From Streptomyces sp. HmicA12 (GTDB lineage Bacteria > Actinomycetota > Actinomycetes > Streptomycetales > Streptomycetaceae), in the NCBI RefSeq assembly GCF_000373565.1, contig NZ_KB891842.1, forward strand, positions 496,001-560,000: a DNA stretch of 64,000 nt. The letters are read 5' to 3'. A model generated the notes under the pieces. The model ran no database searches. It was not told the origin of the DNA and saw nothing but the letters and a program-made list of their open reading frames with translations. Below, piece by piece: positions 24,311-32,442 of the stretch. Numbering within the stretch: position 1 is the first letter of the stretch; the number at the start of each line of letters is the position of its first letter. The position numbers and the translations under genes are program-made.

Positions 24311-24925
24311 TCAGTGTCCGCCGCGGTTCTCCACGCAGGGCCCGGCCGGATCGGGTTCGGCGTAGGCGCCGTAGACCTCGGTCGTGACGCGCTCCGGTGT
24401 GATCTCGGCGGAGACGCACGACTTCCCGTTGTGGAAGGAGAACCAGACCCTCTCGTACTGCGGCGCGTCGGAGGCGACCGCGAGTCCGTTGTCGTCGCCG
24501 CAGCCCCACCTGGACAGCGCGTCGCGTACATCCTTCTCACCGAACCGCTTGGCCTTGCGCAGCTTCTCCAGAGCGGGACGGATCAGGCGGACGGTCGCCT
24601 CACCGGCGGCCCGGTTGTCGGCGGTGAGCTGCCCCGACATGCGGTAGGCGTGGTTCTCGTCGTAGTGCGGGTTCTCCGGAGCGGCGCCGCCGTCGTCCGG
24701 GACCGGCGACACGGACATCGACGCCGTGGGTGATGCCGATGGCGCGGGATCGGCCGGTGCCTCGGCGCACGAGGGCCGGCCCGAGAACGACGGCGAGGGG
24801 GAGGCCGAGGCGCCGGCCGCCGCCTCGGCGCCACCGCGCTCCGAACCGCATCCGACGAGCACCAGCACGCAGACGCCCGTCACCGCGACGATCCGCGTCC
24901 GGCGCTGTGTCCGGCCGATCTCCAT
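24311..24925 (-). CDS. Putative lipoprotein of unknown function
   Basis: A 204-residue protein with lipoprotein signal MEIGRTQRRTRIVAVTGVCVLVLVGC (lipobox LVGC). A low-complexity Ala/Ser/Pro linker (about residues 30-75) follows, then a small folded domain ENPHYDENHAYRMSGQLTADNRAAGEATVRLIRPALEKLRKAKRFGEKDVRDALSRWGC.. ending near a Cys pair. It resembles the small secreted lipoproteins common in Streptomyces; no enzymatic motif is seen. Start ATG 24925 lies behind GGGGTGGGG. Probably surface-anchored. Confidence 0.72.
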   Translation of the reverse strand: MEIGRTQRRTRIVAVTGVCVLVLVGCGSERGGAEAAAGASASPSPSFSGRPSCAEAPADPAPSASPTASMSVSPVPDDGGAAPENPHYDENHAYRMSGQLTADNRAAGEATVRLIRPALEKLRKAKRFGEKDVRDALSRWGCGDDNGLAVASDAPQYERVWFSFHNGKSCVSAEITPERVTTEVYGAYAEPDPAGPCVENRGGH

Positions 24926-24993
24926 GTCCCCACCCCCAGGTCGACGTGGCGTGATCATACGAGCCGCACGACCGTGTGTTCGACCGAAGCGGA

Positions 24994-25647
24994 TTATCCG
25001 GCCCGTCGCCGCAGGCGGTCGTACCCGACGAACGTGAACATCGGCGCCGCCGGATCCGCCAGCGGCAGCGGCCGTCCGGCGAAGCGGTGCGCGCCGACGC
25101 CGAAATCCGCGTCGGGCGCCGAGACCCACAGCTCCTCGAAACCGCGCTCGGCCAACCAGCGGCGCACGGTCGGGAACAGGTCCGGTTCGACACGGCCGCG
25201 CGTCCAGACGAGAGTGCCGCCCGAGGCCACGAGATGCGTGCAGTGGTCGAGCGTGCGGGCGATGTCCTCGGCCGTGATGTTGCCGAACACGCCGCAGGCG
25301 AGAACGAGTTCGGCCGGCGCCGCCCCGACGTACCGGGCCGGGAGCGCGGCGTCGCCCGTCACGACCTCGACCCCCTTGAGGTCCGCGGCCGCCGCGGCCG
25401 CCCGCGCCGCGTCCGCGTTGCGCGGGTCGAGTTCCACGAGCCGGGCGGTGACATCACCGCGCCGCGGATGCTCCGCGAGCACACCGAGCAGGTCGACCCC
25501 CTGCCCGGCACAGATGCTCAGCGCCCGCACCGGCCCGGGCGGACAGTCGTCGAGCGCCTCCCGGATCCGCTCCCGCACCGCGACCAGGCGCCGCGCCAGC
25601 CGGGACCGCGGATCGTCGTACGCCGTGTGCCACGCGTGCCAGTCCAT
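24994..25647 (-). CDS. SAM-dependent methyltransferase-like protein
   Basis: A 217-residue protein opening MDWHAWHTAYDDPRSRLARRLVAVRERI. Motif I is degenerate but recognisable (VRALSICAGQGVDLLGVL), followed by an acidic loop (VELDPRNADAA), a VVTGDAAL segment and LVLACGVFGNI. The pattern is that of a small actinobacterial class I methyltransferase family often annotated only as hypothetical. Start is ATG 25647 after GAGGGG. It stands alone between the lipoprotein and the MmcQ-like gene. Substrate unknown. Confidence 0.75.
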   Translation of the reverse strand: MDWHAWHTAYDDPRSRLARRLVAVRERIREALDDCPPGPVRALSICAGQGVDLLGVLAEHPRRGDVTARLVELDPRNADAARAAAAAADLKGVEVVTGDAALPARYVGAAPAELVLACGVFGNITAEDIARTLDHCTHLVASGGTLVWTRGRVEPDLFPTVRRWLAERGFEELWVSAPDADFGVGAHRFAGRPLPLADPAAPMFTFVGYDRLRRRAG

Positions 25648-25781
25648 GCCGTCACCCCTCGTCGCCGTGGCGGGTGCGCCCCCGCCCACCCCTTGCGTAC
25701 CAGGGGGGAGCGGCGGCGGGGGAGCGTGATGCGCGGCGCGGGGCGGCGGTGTGGAGCGGGCACGGGCGCGCCGGGCCGCGC

Positions 25782-26306
25782 TCACGCCCGCAGGGACAGC
25801 CCCCGGCCGGCCAGCTCCTCCTTCAGCACCCGTACGGCCTTCGGGCCCACGCCGTGCAGCGCGAGGAGTTCCGCCTCGCTGCGCCCCGCGACCAGGTCGA
25901 GGCTGTCGATGCCCGCGCCGAGCAGGGCGCGGGTGGCGGGTCGGCCGATACCGGCCGGGAGACCGGGAACGGAGTCGGCGGCGTCGCCGGCCGCCAGGGA
26001 CGCCGCCAGCCGCTTGGGCGCGCGGCTCGACCAGGCGGCCCGCACCAGCGAGTTGAGCTCCTTGCCATCCACGTCGGCCGGCGGGATCCGCAGCCCGATC
26101 AGCGTCTCGCCACGCGCCACCGGCTCCGCGCCGGGGTGCGCGGCGAGCGCCGCCCGAGCCTCGTCCGCGGGCAGGTGGAGCTGGACGTCCCCGTCCTTGG
26201 TCACCGACGCGAAACCCTTGCCCCGCACGGAGAAGGCGGCCATGCCGAAGTGGGTGCCCTCCTCGGTCTCCGGGAGGGCGAGCGCGGCCTTGCGCAGCTG
26301 GTCCAT
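25782..26306 (-). CDS. MmcQ/YjbR-like protein with C-terminal helix-hairpin-helix
   Basis: A 174-residue protein. The N-terminal part (MDQLRKAALALPETEEGTHFGMAAFSVRGKGFASV) is an MmcQ/YjbR (CyaY-like fold) domain. The C-terminal 60 residues (GRPATRALLGAGIDSLDLVAGRSEAELLALHGVGPKAVRVLKEELAGRGL) form a helix-hairpin-helix domain resembling the RNA polymerase alpha C-terminal domain. DNA contact is possible but unproven. Start: ATG 26315 has GGAGG only one base away, too close; ATG 26306, ten bases from it, was preferred. Confidence 0.78.
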   Translation of the reverse strand: MDQLRKAALALPETEEGTHFGMAAFSVRGKGFASVTKDGDVQLHLPADEARAALAAHPGAEPVARGETLIGLRIPPADVDGKELNSLVRAAWSSRAPKRLAASLAAGDAADSVPGLPAGIGRPATRALLGAGIDSLDLVAGRSEAELLALHGVGPKAVRVLKEELAGRGLSLRA

Positions 26307-26423
26307 GGTCGTCATCCCTCCAGTCTGGCAGCAGGCCCGGGAACCGGCCGGAAGCGGACGCGGAACGAGGCGGTACACGGATAGCGGCCTGTGCCCGCCG
26401 CCGCACGGGGTAGGTGTCGGATC

Positions 26424-28016
26424 ATGAGTTCCTCTCCCGGCCGAAGGCCAGCGCCCGATGTGTCCCCCGATGTCACTCCCGAGGCCTCTCCCACGGACGG
26501 CGGCCGGCACTGCCTGGTGACGGGAGCGAGCGGCTACGTGGGCGGCAGACTCGTCCCCGAACTGCTGGCGCGGGGCCATCGCGTCCGCTGCCTGGCGCGC
26601 ACACCGGAGAAACTGCGCGACTTCGAATGGGCGGACCGGGTCGAGATCGTCCGCGGCGACGTGCTCGACGCGGACTCCGTCACCGCTGCCCTGGACGGGA
26701 TCGACGTCGCGTACTACCTGGTCCACGGCATGGGAAGCGGCGACGACTTCGAGGAGACCGACCGCCGCGCCGCGCACACCTTCGCTCGCGCCGCGGCGGA
26801 GACGGGCGTGGACCGGATCGTCTACCTGGGCGGTCTGACCCCCGCCGACGTCCCCGAGTCGGAGCTCTCGCCGCACCTGCGCTCGCGCAGCGAAGTCGGC
26901 CGCATCCTCCTGGACTCCGGGGTGCCCACCGCCGTCCTGCGCGCGGCCGTCATCATCGGCTCCGGCTCCACCTCGTTCGAGATGCTGCGCTACCTCACCG
27001 AACGCCTGCCCGTCATGGTCACGCCCCGCTGGGTCCGCACCCGCATCCAGCCGATCGCCGTCGCGGACGTGCTGCGCTATCTCGTCGGCTGCGCGGACCT
27101 GCCCCCGGAGGTGTCCCGCTCGTTCGACATCGGCGGGCCCGATGTCATGAACTACCGCGACATGATGCAGCGCTACGCACGGGTCGCCGATCTGCCCCAC
27201 CGCATGATCGTCTCCGTCCCCATGATGACGCCCGGCCTGTCCAGCCACTGGATCGGTCTGATCACGCCGGTCCCGCGGGGCATCGCCCGCCCGCTCGCCG
27301 AGTCACTGCGCCACGAGGTCGTCTGCGTTGAGCACGACATCGCGCGCTACGTCCCCGATCCCGCCGGCACGCCGATCGACTTCGACGAAGCGCTCCGGCT
27401 CGCCCTGCGCCAGGTGAAGGAGGCGCAGGTGAGTACGCACTGGTCGGCCGCGGCCGTGCCCGGGGTGCCCAGCGATCCGCTGCCCACGGACCCCGACTGG
27501 GCGGGCGGCAGCCTCTACCGCGACCGGCGTGCCCGGCGCACCACGGCGGACCCGGAGTACCTGTGGGCCGTCATCGAGGGGATCGGAGGCGAGCACGGCT
27601 GGTACTCGTTCGGGCTCGGCTGGTCCGTCAGGGGCTGGATCGACCGGCTGGTGGGCGGCGTGGGGCTGCGCCGCGGCCGACGGGACGCCACGCGGCTGCG
27701 CCTGGGTGACGTGGTCGACTTCTGGCGGGTCGAGCAGATCGAACGCGGCAAGGTCCTGCGGCTGCGCGCCGAGATGCTGCTGCCGGGTCTGGCCTGGCTG
27801 GAGTTCCGGATCGGCCACGACCGTCAGGGTCGGACCGTGCTGCTGCAGCGCGCTCTGTTCCATCCGCACGGACTGGGGGGACACGCCTACTGGTGGAGCG
27901 TGGCGCCCTTCCACGCCGTGGTCTTCGGCGGCATGACGTACAACATCACCAAGGCGGCGGAACGCCTCGCCGCGGAGGCGAAGGGGTCAGGCGGGATCGC
28001 TGTCGGCGAGCCGTAG
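26424..28016 (+). CDS. NmrA-like NAD(P)-binding oxidoreductase with C-terminal DUF2867 domain
   Basis: A 530-residue protein. The dinucleotide-binding motif is CLVTGASGYVGGRLVPELL (residues about 31-49), with an extended-SDR/NmrA domain to about residue 300 (DVAYYLVHGMGSGDDFEETDRRAAHTFA). A DUF2867 domain occupies about 340-520 (WYSFGLGWSVRGWIDRLVGGVGLRRGRRD, HPHGLGGHAYWWSVAPFHAVVFGGM). Homologues are widespread and uncharacterised, often annotated as nucleoside-diphosphate-sugar epimerase-like. The first 30 residues are Pro/Ser-rich. ATG 26424 has no strong ribosome-binding site. Its last 30 bp overlap the convergent sigma factor gene. Confidence 0.87.
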   Translation: MSSSPGRRPAPDVSPDVTPEASPTDGGRHCLVTGASGYVGGRLVPELLARGHRVRCLARTPEKLRDFEWADRVEIVRGDVLDADSVTAALDGIDVAYYLVHGMGSGDDFEETDRRAAHTFARAAAETGVDRIVYLGGLTPADVPESELSPHLRSRSEVGRILLDSGVPTAVLRAAVIIGSGSTSFEMLRYLTERLPVMVTPRWVRTRIQPIAVADVLRYLVGCADLPPEVSRSFDIGGPDVMNYRDMMQRYARVADLPHRMIVSVPMMTPGLSSHWIGLITPVPRGIARPLAESLRHEVVCVEHDIARYVPDPAGTPIDFDEALRLALRQVKEAQVSTHWSAAAVPGVPSDPLPTDPDWAGGSLYRDRRARRTTADPEYLWAVIEGIGGEHGWYSFGLGWSVRGWIDRLVGGVGLRRGRRDATRLRLGDVVDFWRVEQIERGKVLRLRAEMLLPGLAWLEFRIGHDRQGRTVLLQRALFHPHGLGGHAYWWSVAPFHAVVFGGMTYNITKAAERLAAEAKGSGGIAVGEP

Positions 28017-28595
28017 GCGCAGCCGGTTCAGGCCCCGCCGGGAATGGCTCTTCACTGTGCCCAGCGGCCATCCCGTCACCTCGGCGATCTGGGTGTGGGT
28101 GAGGTCGGCGAAGAAGGCGAGCTCCAGCACGCGCCGCTGCGCCTCGGGCAGCAGCCCGAGTTCGTGGCTCACCACCACCCGGTCCAGCGTGTGCCGAGGG
28201 CTGTCGTCGACGCCCGAAGCCGTCATGTCGAGCGCCGCCTGCACGGCGGAGGCGAGCACGGCCCGGCGGGTCCGCGCGCGCAGGGCGTCGGCGATCTTGC
28301 GCCGGGTGATCCCGACGATCCACCCGGCCAGGGCGCCGCGCTCCGGCGCGTAGCCGTCGCGCCCGTGCCACACGGCGAGGAACACCTGCTGGGTGACGTC
28401 CTCGGCCTCCCGCGCGTCCCCCAACGACCGGCTGGCCAGGGTGTGAACGAGCGTGCCCCAGCGGTGGTAGGCGGCCTCGAGACAGGCTTCGTGACCACGC
28501 CGCAGACCTGCCGCGAGTTCCTCGTCGGCGAGTGACTCCTCCACCGGCGCCCACAAGCCGCTGTGCGGAGTCCGCGTGATCGTCCGAGTGCCCAT
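27987..28595 (-). CDS. ECF-type RNA polymerase sigma factor
   Basis: A 202-residue sigma-70 family protein. Region 2 is AAYHRWGTLVHTLASRSLGDAREAEDVTQQVFLAVWHG. Region 4 is LPEAQRRVLELAFFADLTHTQIAEVTGWPLGTVKSHSRRGLNRLRLRL. It has the SigK/RpoE-like size. ATG 28595 follows GGAGG at 11 bases. No anti-sigma gene is directly attached, but a 74-residue HxxxCxxC zinc-finger protein of the anti-sigma type is encoded on the same strand 2.9 kb upstream, beyond the MarR-MMPL pair. Its 3' end overlaps the oxidoreductase gene by 30 bp. Confidence 0.9.
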   Translation of the reverse strand: MGTRTITRTPHSGLWAPVEESLADEELAAGLRRGHEACLEAAYHRWGTLVHTLASRSLGDAREAEDVTQQVFLAVWHGRDGYAPERGALAGWIVGITRRKIADALRARTRRAVLASAVQAALDMTASGVDDSPRHTLDRVVVSHELGLLPEAQRRVLELAFFADLTHTQIAEVTGWPLGTVKSHSRRGLNRLRLRLADSDPA

Positions 28596-28772
28596 TGGCC
28601 CGTGCCCCTCCGTCGCCGGCCGTGTGGTGGCTACTTTTGGGGAGGCGCGCCAGGGGCTTCCACTCGCACCGAATATGCATCGTTTGGCGAGGGTCCGCGG
28701 CCCGGCGCGTGGCGCGGCGCCGTCGACCTGCGGCGATCCGGACCCTCGGGCGGGCGTCGGTAGGGTGGGCAG

Positions 28773-29264
28773 GTGGACAACCGTGAACCCGACAAGGCCC
28801 CCGCGTCCGGGGCCCCGCACCCGGACCTGTTCGCCCTCGCCGTCGAGCTGCGCCGCCTCAACGGCGAACTGAACCGGCTCGTGCACGCGTTCGCTGCCGG
28901 GCAGGACCTGCACCCCACGGATGTCCAGGCGCTCGCCGCCATCCTCGACTCCGCGACCCCGCTCACCCCCAGCCTGCTGCGTCAGCGGCTGGGGCTCACC
29001 TCCGGCGCGGTCAGCGCCTGCGTGGACCGTCTGGAACGCGCGGGACACGTCAAGCGGGTCCGGGAGAGCGCCGACCGGCGGGTCGTCCACCTGCACTACG
29101 TTCCCGGCGCGCAGGTGAAGGCGAAGCGGCACTTCGCCCCGCTGGCCGAGGCCGCGGACCGGGCCCGCCGCCGCTTCGACGACGACGAACTGGCCGTCGT
29201 GCTGCGGTTCTTGAACACCCTCAACGAGGAACTCGCCGAGACCAGGAGCGGCGCCCGCACCTAG
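28773..29264 (+). CDS. MarR-family transcriptional regulator
   Basis: A 163-residue winged-helix regulator: LHPTDVQALAAILDSATPLTPSLLRQRLGLTSGAVSACVDRLERAGHVKRVRESADRRVVHLHYVPGAQ. The GTG start at 28773 has no Shine-Dalgarno site but a TAGGGT -10-like hexamer (28761-28766) six bases before it, suggesting a leaderless transcript. The MMPL exporter gene follows 146 bp downstream with a MarR-type palindrome between them, so this protein probably represses the exporter. Confidence 0.88.
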   Translation: MDNREPDKAPASGAPHPDLFALAVELRRLNGELNRLVHAFAAGQDLHPTDVQALAAILDSATPLTPSLLRQRLGLTSGAVSACVDRLERAGHVKRVRESADRRVVHLHYVPGAQVKAKRHFAPLAEAADRARRRFDDDELAVVLRFLNTLNEELAETRSGART

Positions 29265-29346
29265 CCGGCGCACGCGCCACGCATCTGCTGCATCCGATCG
29301 TCCGGCCCGGGGCGAATGGTGAACGCGAACCGCCCGAGCATCCATC

Positions 29347-29365
29347 TATCTCAATCATTAAGATA
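29347..29365. promoter_or_regulatory. MarR-type operator upstream of the MMPL exporter
   Basis: TATCTCAATCATTAAGATA is a 19-bp palindrome with one mismatch pair around a central base; half-site TATCTYAAT. It is AT-rich in a surrounding of over 70% GC, and half-site and length fit MarR-family sites. It lies 45 bp before the MMPL start and just after the MarR gene. Confidence 0.7.
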
Positions 29366-29410
29366 CTTTGGCGTTGAGCTTCATCCTGCCGTCTTCGCTC
29401 TGGGAGCACC

Positions 29411-31489
29411 ATGTCCCGCACCACACGAGGCACCCGTTGGCTCGTGCCCCTCGTCCTGCTCGTCGTCTGGCTCGCCGTGGGAGGCGCGCTGGGGCCCTTC
29501 GCGGGCAAACTCGGTGAGGTCGCGACCAACGACCAGGCCGCGTTCCTGCCGCGCAGCGCGGAGTCGACCCGCGTGATCGAGGCGCAGCGCGCCTTCCGGC
29601 AGGACGAGACCCTGCCCGTGATCGTGGTGTGGACGGCCGACGACGACGGTGCGCTCGACACCGAGCAGCGCGGTGCCGCCACGCGCGCCCTGGCCTCGCT
29701 CAAGGGCACGCCCGGAGTGGTGGGCGAGGTGTCGCCCGCGATCCCCTCGCGCGACCGGAAGGCGCTGGAAGGCGTGGTCCAACTGCGGCCCGACCTCGGC
29801 GACGACCTGTCCGGCACGCTCGACCGGATCTCCGGCCGCGCGGGCACCGTCACCGGGGCCACGGCGGCCCTCGCCGGACCCGCCGCGAGCCAGGCCGACC
29901 TGTCCGACGCCTTCGCCGGGATCGACGGACTGCTGCTCGGGGTCGCCCTGATCACGGTCCTGGTGATCCTCCTGCTGGTCTACCGCAGCGTCCTGCTCCC
30001 CTTCGTGATCATCATCAGCGCGGTGTTCGCCCTGGGGGTCGCGTGCGCCGTCGTCTACGTCCTCGCGGACCACGACATCGTCCGGGTCGACGGCCAGGTG
30101 CAGGGCATCCTGTCGATCCTGGTGATCGGCGCGGCCACCGACTACGCCCTCCTCCTCACCGCCCGATACCGCGAGGAACTCGCCGCGGGCGACGACCGGT
30201 TCGCCGCCATGCGGGCGGCCCTGCGCCGTTCCACCGGGGCCGTCGTGGCCAGTGCCGCCACGGTCGCGCTCGGGCTGCTCGCCCTGCTGCTGAGCGACCT
30301 CACCAACAACCGGGCCCTCGGTCCGGTCGGCGCCATCGGCATCGTCTGCGCCGTGCTGAGCACCCTCACCTTCCTGCCGGCGGCCCTCGTGCTGCTGGGC
30401 AACGCCGCCTACTGGCCCGCCCGTCCGCGCCCCGCGGAAGCGGCGGGCGGCGGCCACGGAGTGTGGCGCCGCATCGCGGGCGCCGTCGCGCGGGCACCGC
30501 GCCGGATCTGGGCCGTCGCGCTCGTCGGCCTCCTGGCGTGCGCCGCCTTCGCCCCCACCCTGAACTCCAAGGGCGTGCCGCTCGACGAGATCTTCGTCAA
30601 CGACGCGCCGTCCGTCGCCGCGCAGGCCACCCTCGCCGAGCACTTCCCCGGCGGCTCCGGCAACCCGGCCGTCGTGATCGCCGACGCCGGTCACGAGAAG
30701 CAGATCGTCGAGCGGGCCGAGGCGACCACCGGCGTGGCCGACGCGACGCCGCTGACCGGCCAGGGACGCCCCGGCGCCGGTGACACCCGGGTCGTGGACG
30801 GCAGGATCCGGGTGGACGTCACCCTGGAGGACGCCGCGGACAGCGACGCCGCCAAGGCCACCGTGGCCCGGCTGCGCACCGCCCTGCACGGGATCGACGG
30901 CGCCGACGCCCTGGTCGGCGGCTACACCGCCCAGCAGTACGACACCCAGAAGACCGCGGAACGCGACCGCGTACTGATCGTCCCCGTGGTCCTGGCCATC
31001 ATCCTGGTCATCCTCGTCGGACTGCTGCGGTCCGTGCTCATGCCGCTGATCCTGGTCGCGACCGTGGCGCTCAACTTCGCGGCCACGCTGGGCATTTCCT
31101 CTCTGGTGTTCCAGCACGTCCTCGGCTTCTCCGGCACCGACGCCTCCGTGCCGCTCTACGGATTCGTGTTCCTCGTCGCCCTGGGCGTGGACTACAACAT
31201 CTTCCTGATGTCCCGGGCCCGGGAGGAATCACTGGAACACGGCGTGCGCGAGGGCATCCTCAAGGCGCTCGTCGCCACCGGCGGGGTGATCACCTCGGCG
31301 GGCGTCGTGCTGGCCGCCACCTTCGCCGCGCTCGGCGTCATCCCGCTCGCCTTCCTCGTGCAGATCGCCTTCATCGTCGCGTTCGGCGTGCTCCTCGACA
31401 CCCTGGTCGTCCGCTCGCTGCTCGTGCCCGCCCTGGTGCGGGACATCGGGCCGAAAGCCTGGTGGCCGGGGCGCCTGAGCCGACGGTGA
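29411..31489 (+). CDS. MMPL-family RND-type transporter
   Basis: A 692-residue membrane protein with two repeats of one TM helix, a large extracytoplasmic domain and five TM helices: TM1 WLVPLVLLVVWLAVGGAL; first cluster from LLLGVALITVLVILLLVYR to LPAALVLLG; second half from RIWAVALVGLLACAAFAP. The MMPL signature GAATDYALLLTARYREEL and its counterpart LGVDYNIFLMSRAREESL carry the proton-relay Asp-Tyr pairs. It should export a lipid or drug using the proton gradient. GGGAG precedes ATG 29411. The operator and upstream MarR gene suggest inducible, possibly drug-responsive expression. Confidence 0.95.
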   Translation: MSRTTRGTRWLVPLVLLVVWLAVGGALGPFAGKLGEVATNDQAAFLPRSAESTRVIEAQRAFRQDETLPVIVVWTADDDGALDTEQRGAATRALASLKGTPGVVGEVSPAIPSRDRKALEGVVQLRPDLGDDLSGTLDRISGRAGTVTGATAALAGPAASQADLSDAFAGIDGLLLGVALITVLVILLLVYRSVLLPFVIIISAVFALGVACAVVYVLADHDIVRVDGQVQGILSILVIGAATDYALLLTARYREELAAGDDRFAAMRAALRRSTGAVVASAATVALGLLALLLSDLTNNRALGPVGAIGIVCAVLSTLTFLPAALVLLGNAAYWPARPRPAEAAGGGHGVWRRIAGAVARAPRRIWAVALVGLLACAAFAPTLNSKGVPLDEIFVNDAPSVAAQATLAEHFPGGSGNPAVVIADAGHEKQIVERAEATTGVADATPLTGQGRPGAGDTRVVDGRIRVDVTLEDAADSDAAKATVARLRTALHGIDGADALVGGYTAQQYDTQKTAERDRVLIVPVVLAIILVILVGLLRSVLMPLILVATVALNFAATLGISSLVFQHVLGFSGTDASVPLYGFVFLVALGVDYNIFLMSRAREESLEHGVREGILKALVATGGVITSAGVVLAATFAALGVIPLAFLVQIAFIVAFGVLLDTLVVRSLLVPALVRDIGPKAWWPGRLSRR

Positions 31490-31494
31490 GGCGG

Positions 31495-31719
31495 CTACAA
31501 CTGGTCGCGGATCGTGTCCCAGACGTCGTCGGGCGGCCGCACCGGATCCGCCGTTCCCGCGCGTCCTGCCTCCAGGACGCGCAGGAACGAGTCGAGCATC
31601 GTCCGGCACGGTGCGCAGACCCGCAGGTGCTCCTCCGCCGGCGGCGGCGCGTCACCGTCGACGGCGATGAGCGCGAGATCCCCGGGCGAAGGATGACGGG
31701 TCTGGGAAGCGGCTGGCAT
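31495..31719 (-). CDS. Small zinc-finger (anti-sigma-like) protein
   Basis: A 74-residue protein with EEHLRVCAPCRTMLDSFLRVLEA, an H-x3-C-x2-C motif of the zinc-binding anti-sigma (zf-HC2) fold. The Cys-proximal helix and C-terminal amphipathic part are present, but there is no membrane anchor. The ATG at 31719 follows GAGGTGACC. It stops 6 bp past the MMPL gene, on the opposite strand. The ECF sigma gene on the same strand is the only sigma factor seen in the window, so pairing is plausible but not shown. Confidence 0.68.
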   Translation of the reverse strand: MPAASQTRHPSPGDLALIAVDGDAPPPAEEHLRVCAPCRTMLDSFLRVLEAGRAGTADPVRPPDDVWDTIRDQL

Positions 31720-31792
31720 CGGTCACCTCTGACGGCATTGGCTTGCGAGGCACGGCGGAGCCGCGGAACGGGGAACCCGTGTCACCGAACGT

Positions 31793-32149
31793 TCAGTCCG
31801 GCGGGCCGTGTCGGATGCACCCACCACCGGAAGTCGTCCGTCGCGGCGCCCGGGAACGGAGGAACGTGCCCTTACGGGTGAGCGGTGAAATGCCCTCCGC
31901 GGCACCGCAGTCACCTCCAAGGCGCCACTCCTCCTCGCGAGGAGCATGGACGACGCGCCCGCCGTCGGCGGCGAACGTCATGACGGGCCGGTCGTGGTCC
32001 CACCGCGACCAGCCCGGCTTGCCCGCGGCGGTGGCGCGTTCGAGGGCTTCGGCGTCCACGTCGAGCTTGCGCGCCAGGTCAGCCTGCGAAAGGCCACGCT
32101 CTTCGCGCAGCCTTCGAATCATGAGCCCGATGCGCTCCCCGCCTGCCAT
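31793..32149 (-). CDS. Small XRE-type helix-turn-helix protein
   Basis: A 118-residue protein opening MAGGERIGLMIRRLREERGLSQADLARKLDVDAEALERAT, a Cro/C1-type HTH with the last helix shortened. The remainder (WSRWDHDRPVMTFAADGGRVVHAPREEEWRLGGDC) matches nothing I recognise. Start ATG 32149 has GGAG only two bases upstream, so the start is uncertain. It could be a truncated regulator. Confidence 0.5.
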   Translation of the reverse strand: MAGGERIGLMIRRLREERGLSQADLARKLDVDAEALERATAAGKPGWSRWDHDRPVMTFAADGGRVVHAPREEEWRLGGDCGAAEGISPLTRKGTFLRSRAPRRTTSGGGCIRHGPPD

Positions 32150-32392
32150 GACTCCATTGTGGATGACAGGGAGGGCTACAGGAAGGATCTCCGTCAAGCA
32201 CCCATCCGCGCAGTTCGCTGGCGGTATGCCGACAAGCGGACGGGCGGGACCGACCATGAGCTACGACAAGCCGGCAGCGCCACCGCCAGGGGACAACGAG
32301 GACCCGCTCGCTGCCGCGTAGGCCCGTCGTGGGGTCTCCGTCGCTCTCCCCGGCACCCCCGGAAGGAGGCGTGGGCCCACCCCGCGCGAACG

Positions 32393-32429
32393 CACCGGGG
32401 CGGAGGCGATGTTCGCCTCCGCCCCGGTG
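32393..32429 (-). terminator. 16-bp perfect hairpin terminating the Old Yellow Enzyme gene
   Basis: Arms 32393-32408 (CACCGGGGCGGAGGCG) and 32414-32429 pair perfectly around a 5-base loop, 13 bp past the stop of the minus-strand flavin oxidoreductase gene. The 32150-32392 stretch before it has no convincing gene, only a possible 21-codon remnant at 32256-32321. Confidence 0.8.
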
Positions 32430-32442
32430 TGCGTCTCCCGGC

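Noticed and set aside
26424..28016. Long antisense open frames, for example on the minus strand across 25782-27248
   Set aside because: At over 70% GC the opposite strand of real genes is open by chance; domain motifs are only on the plus strand here.
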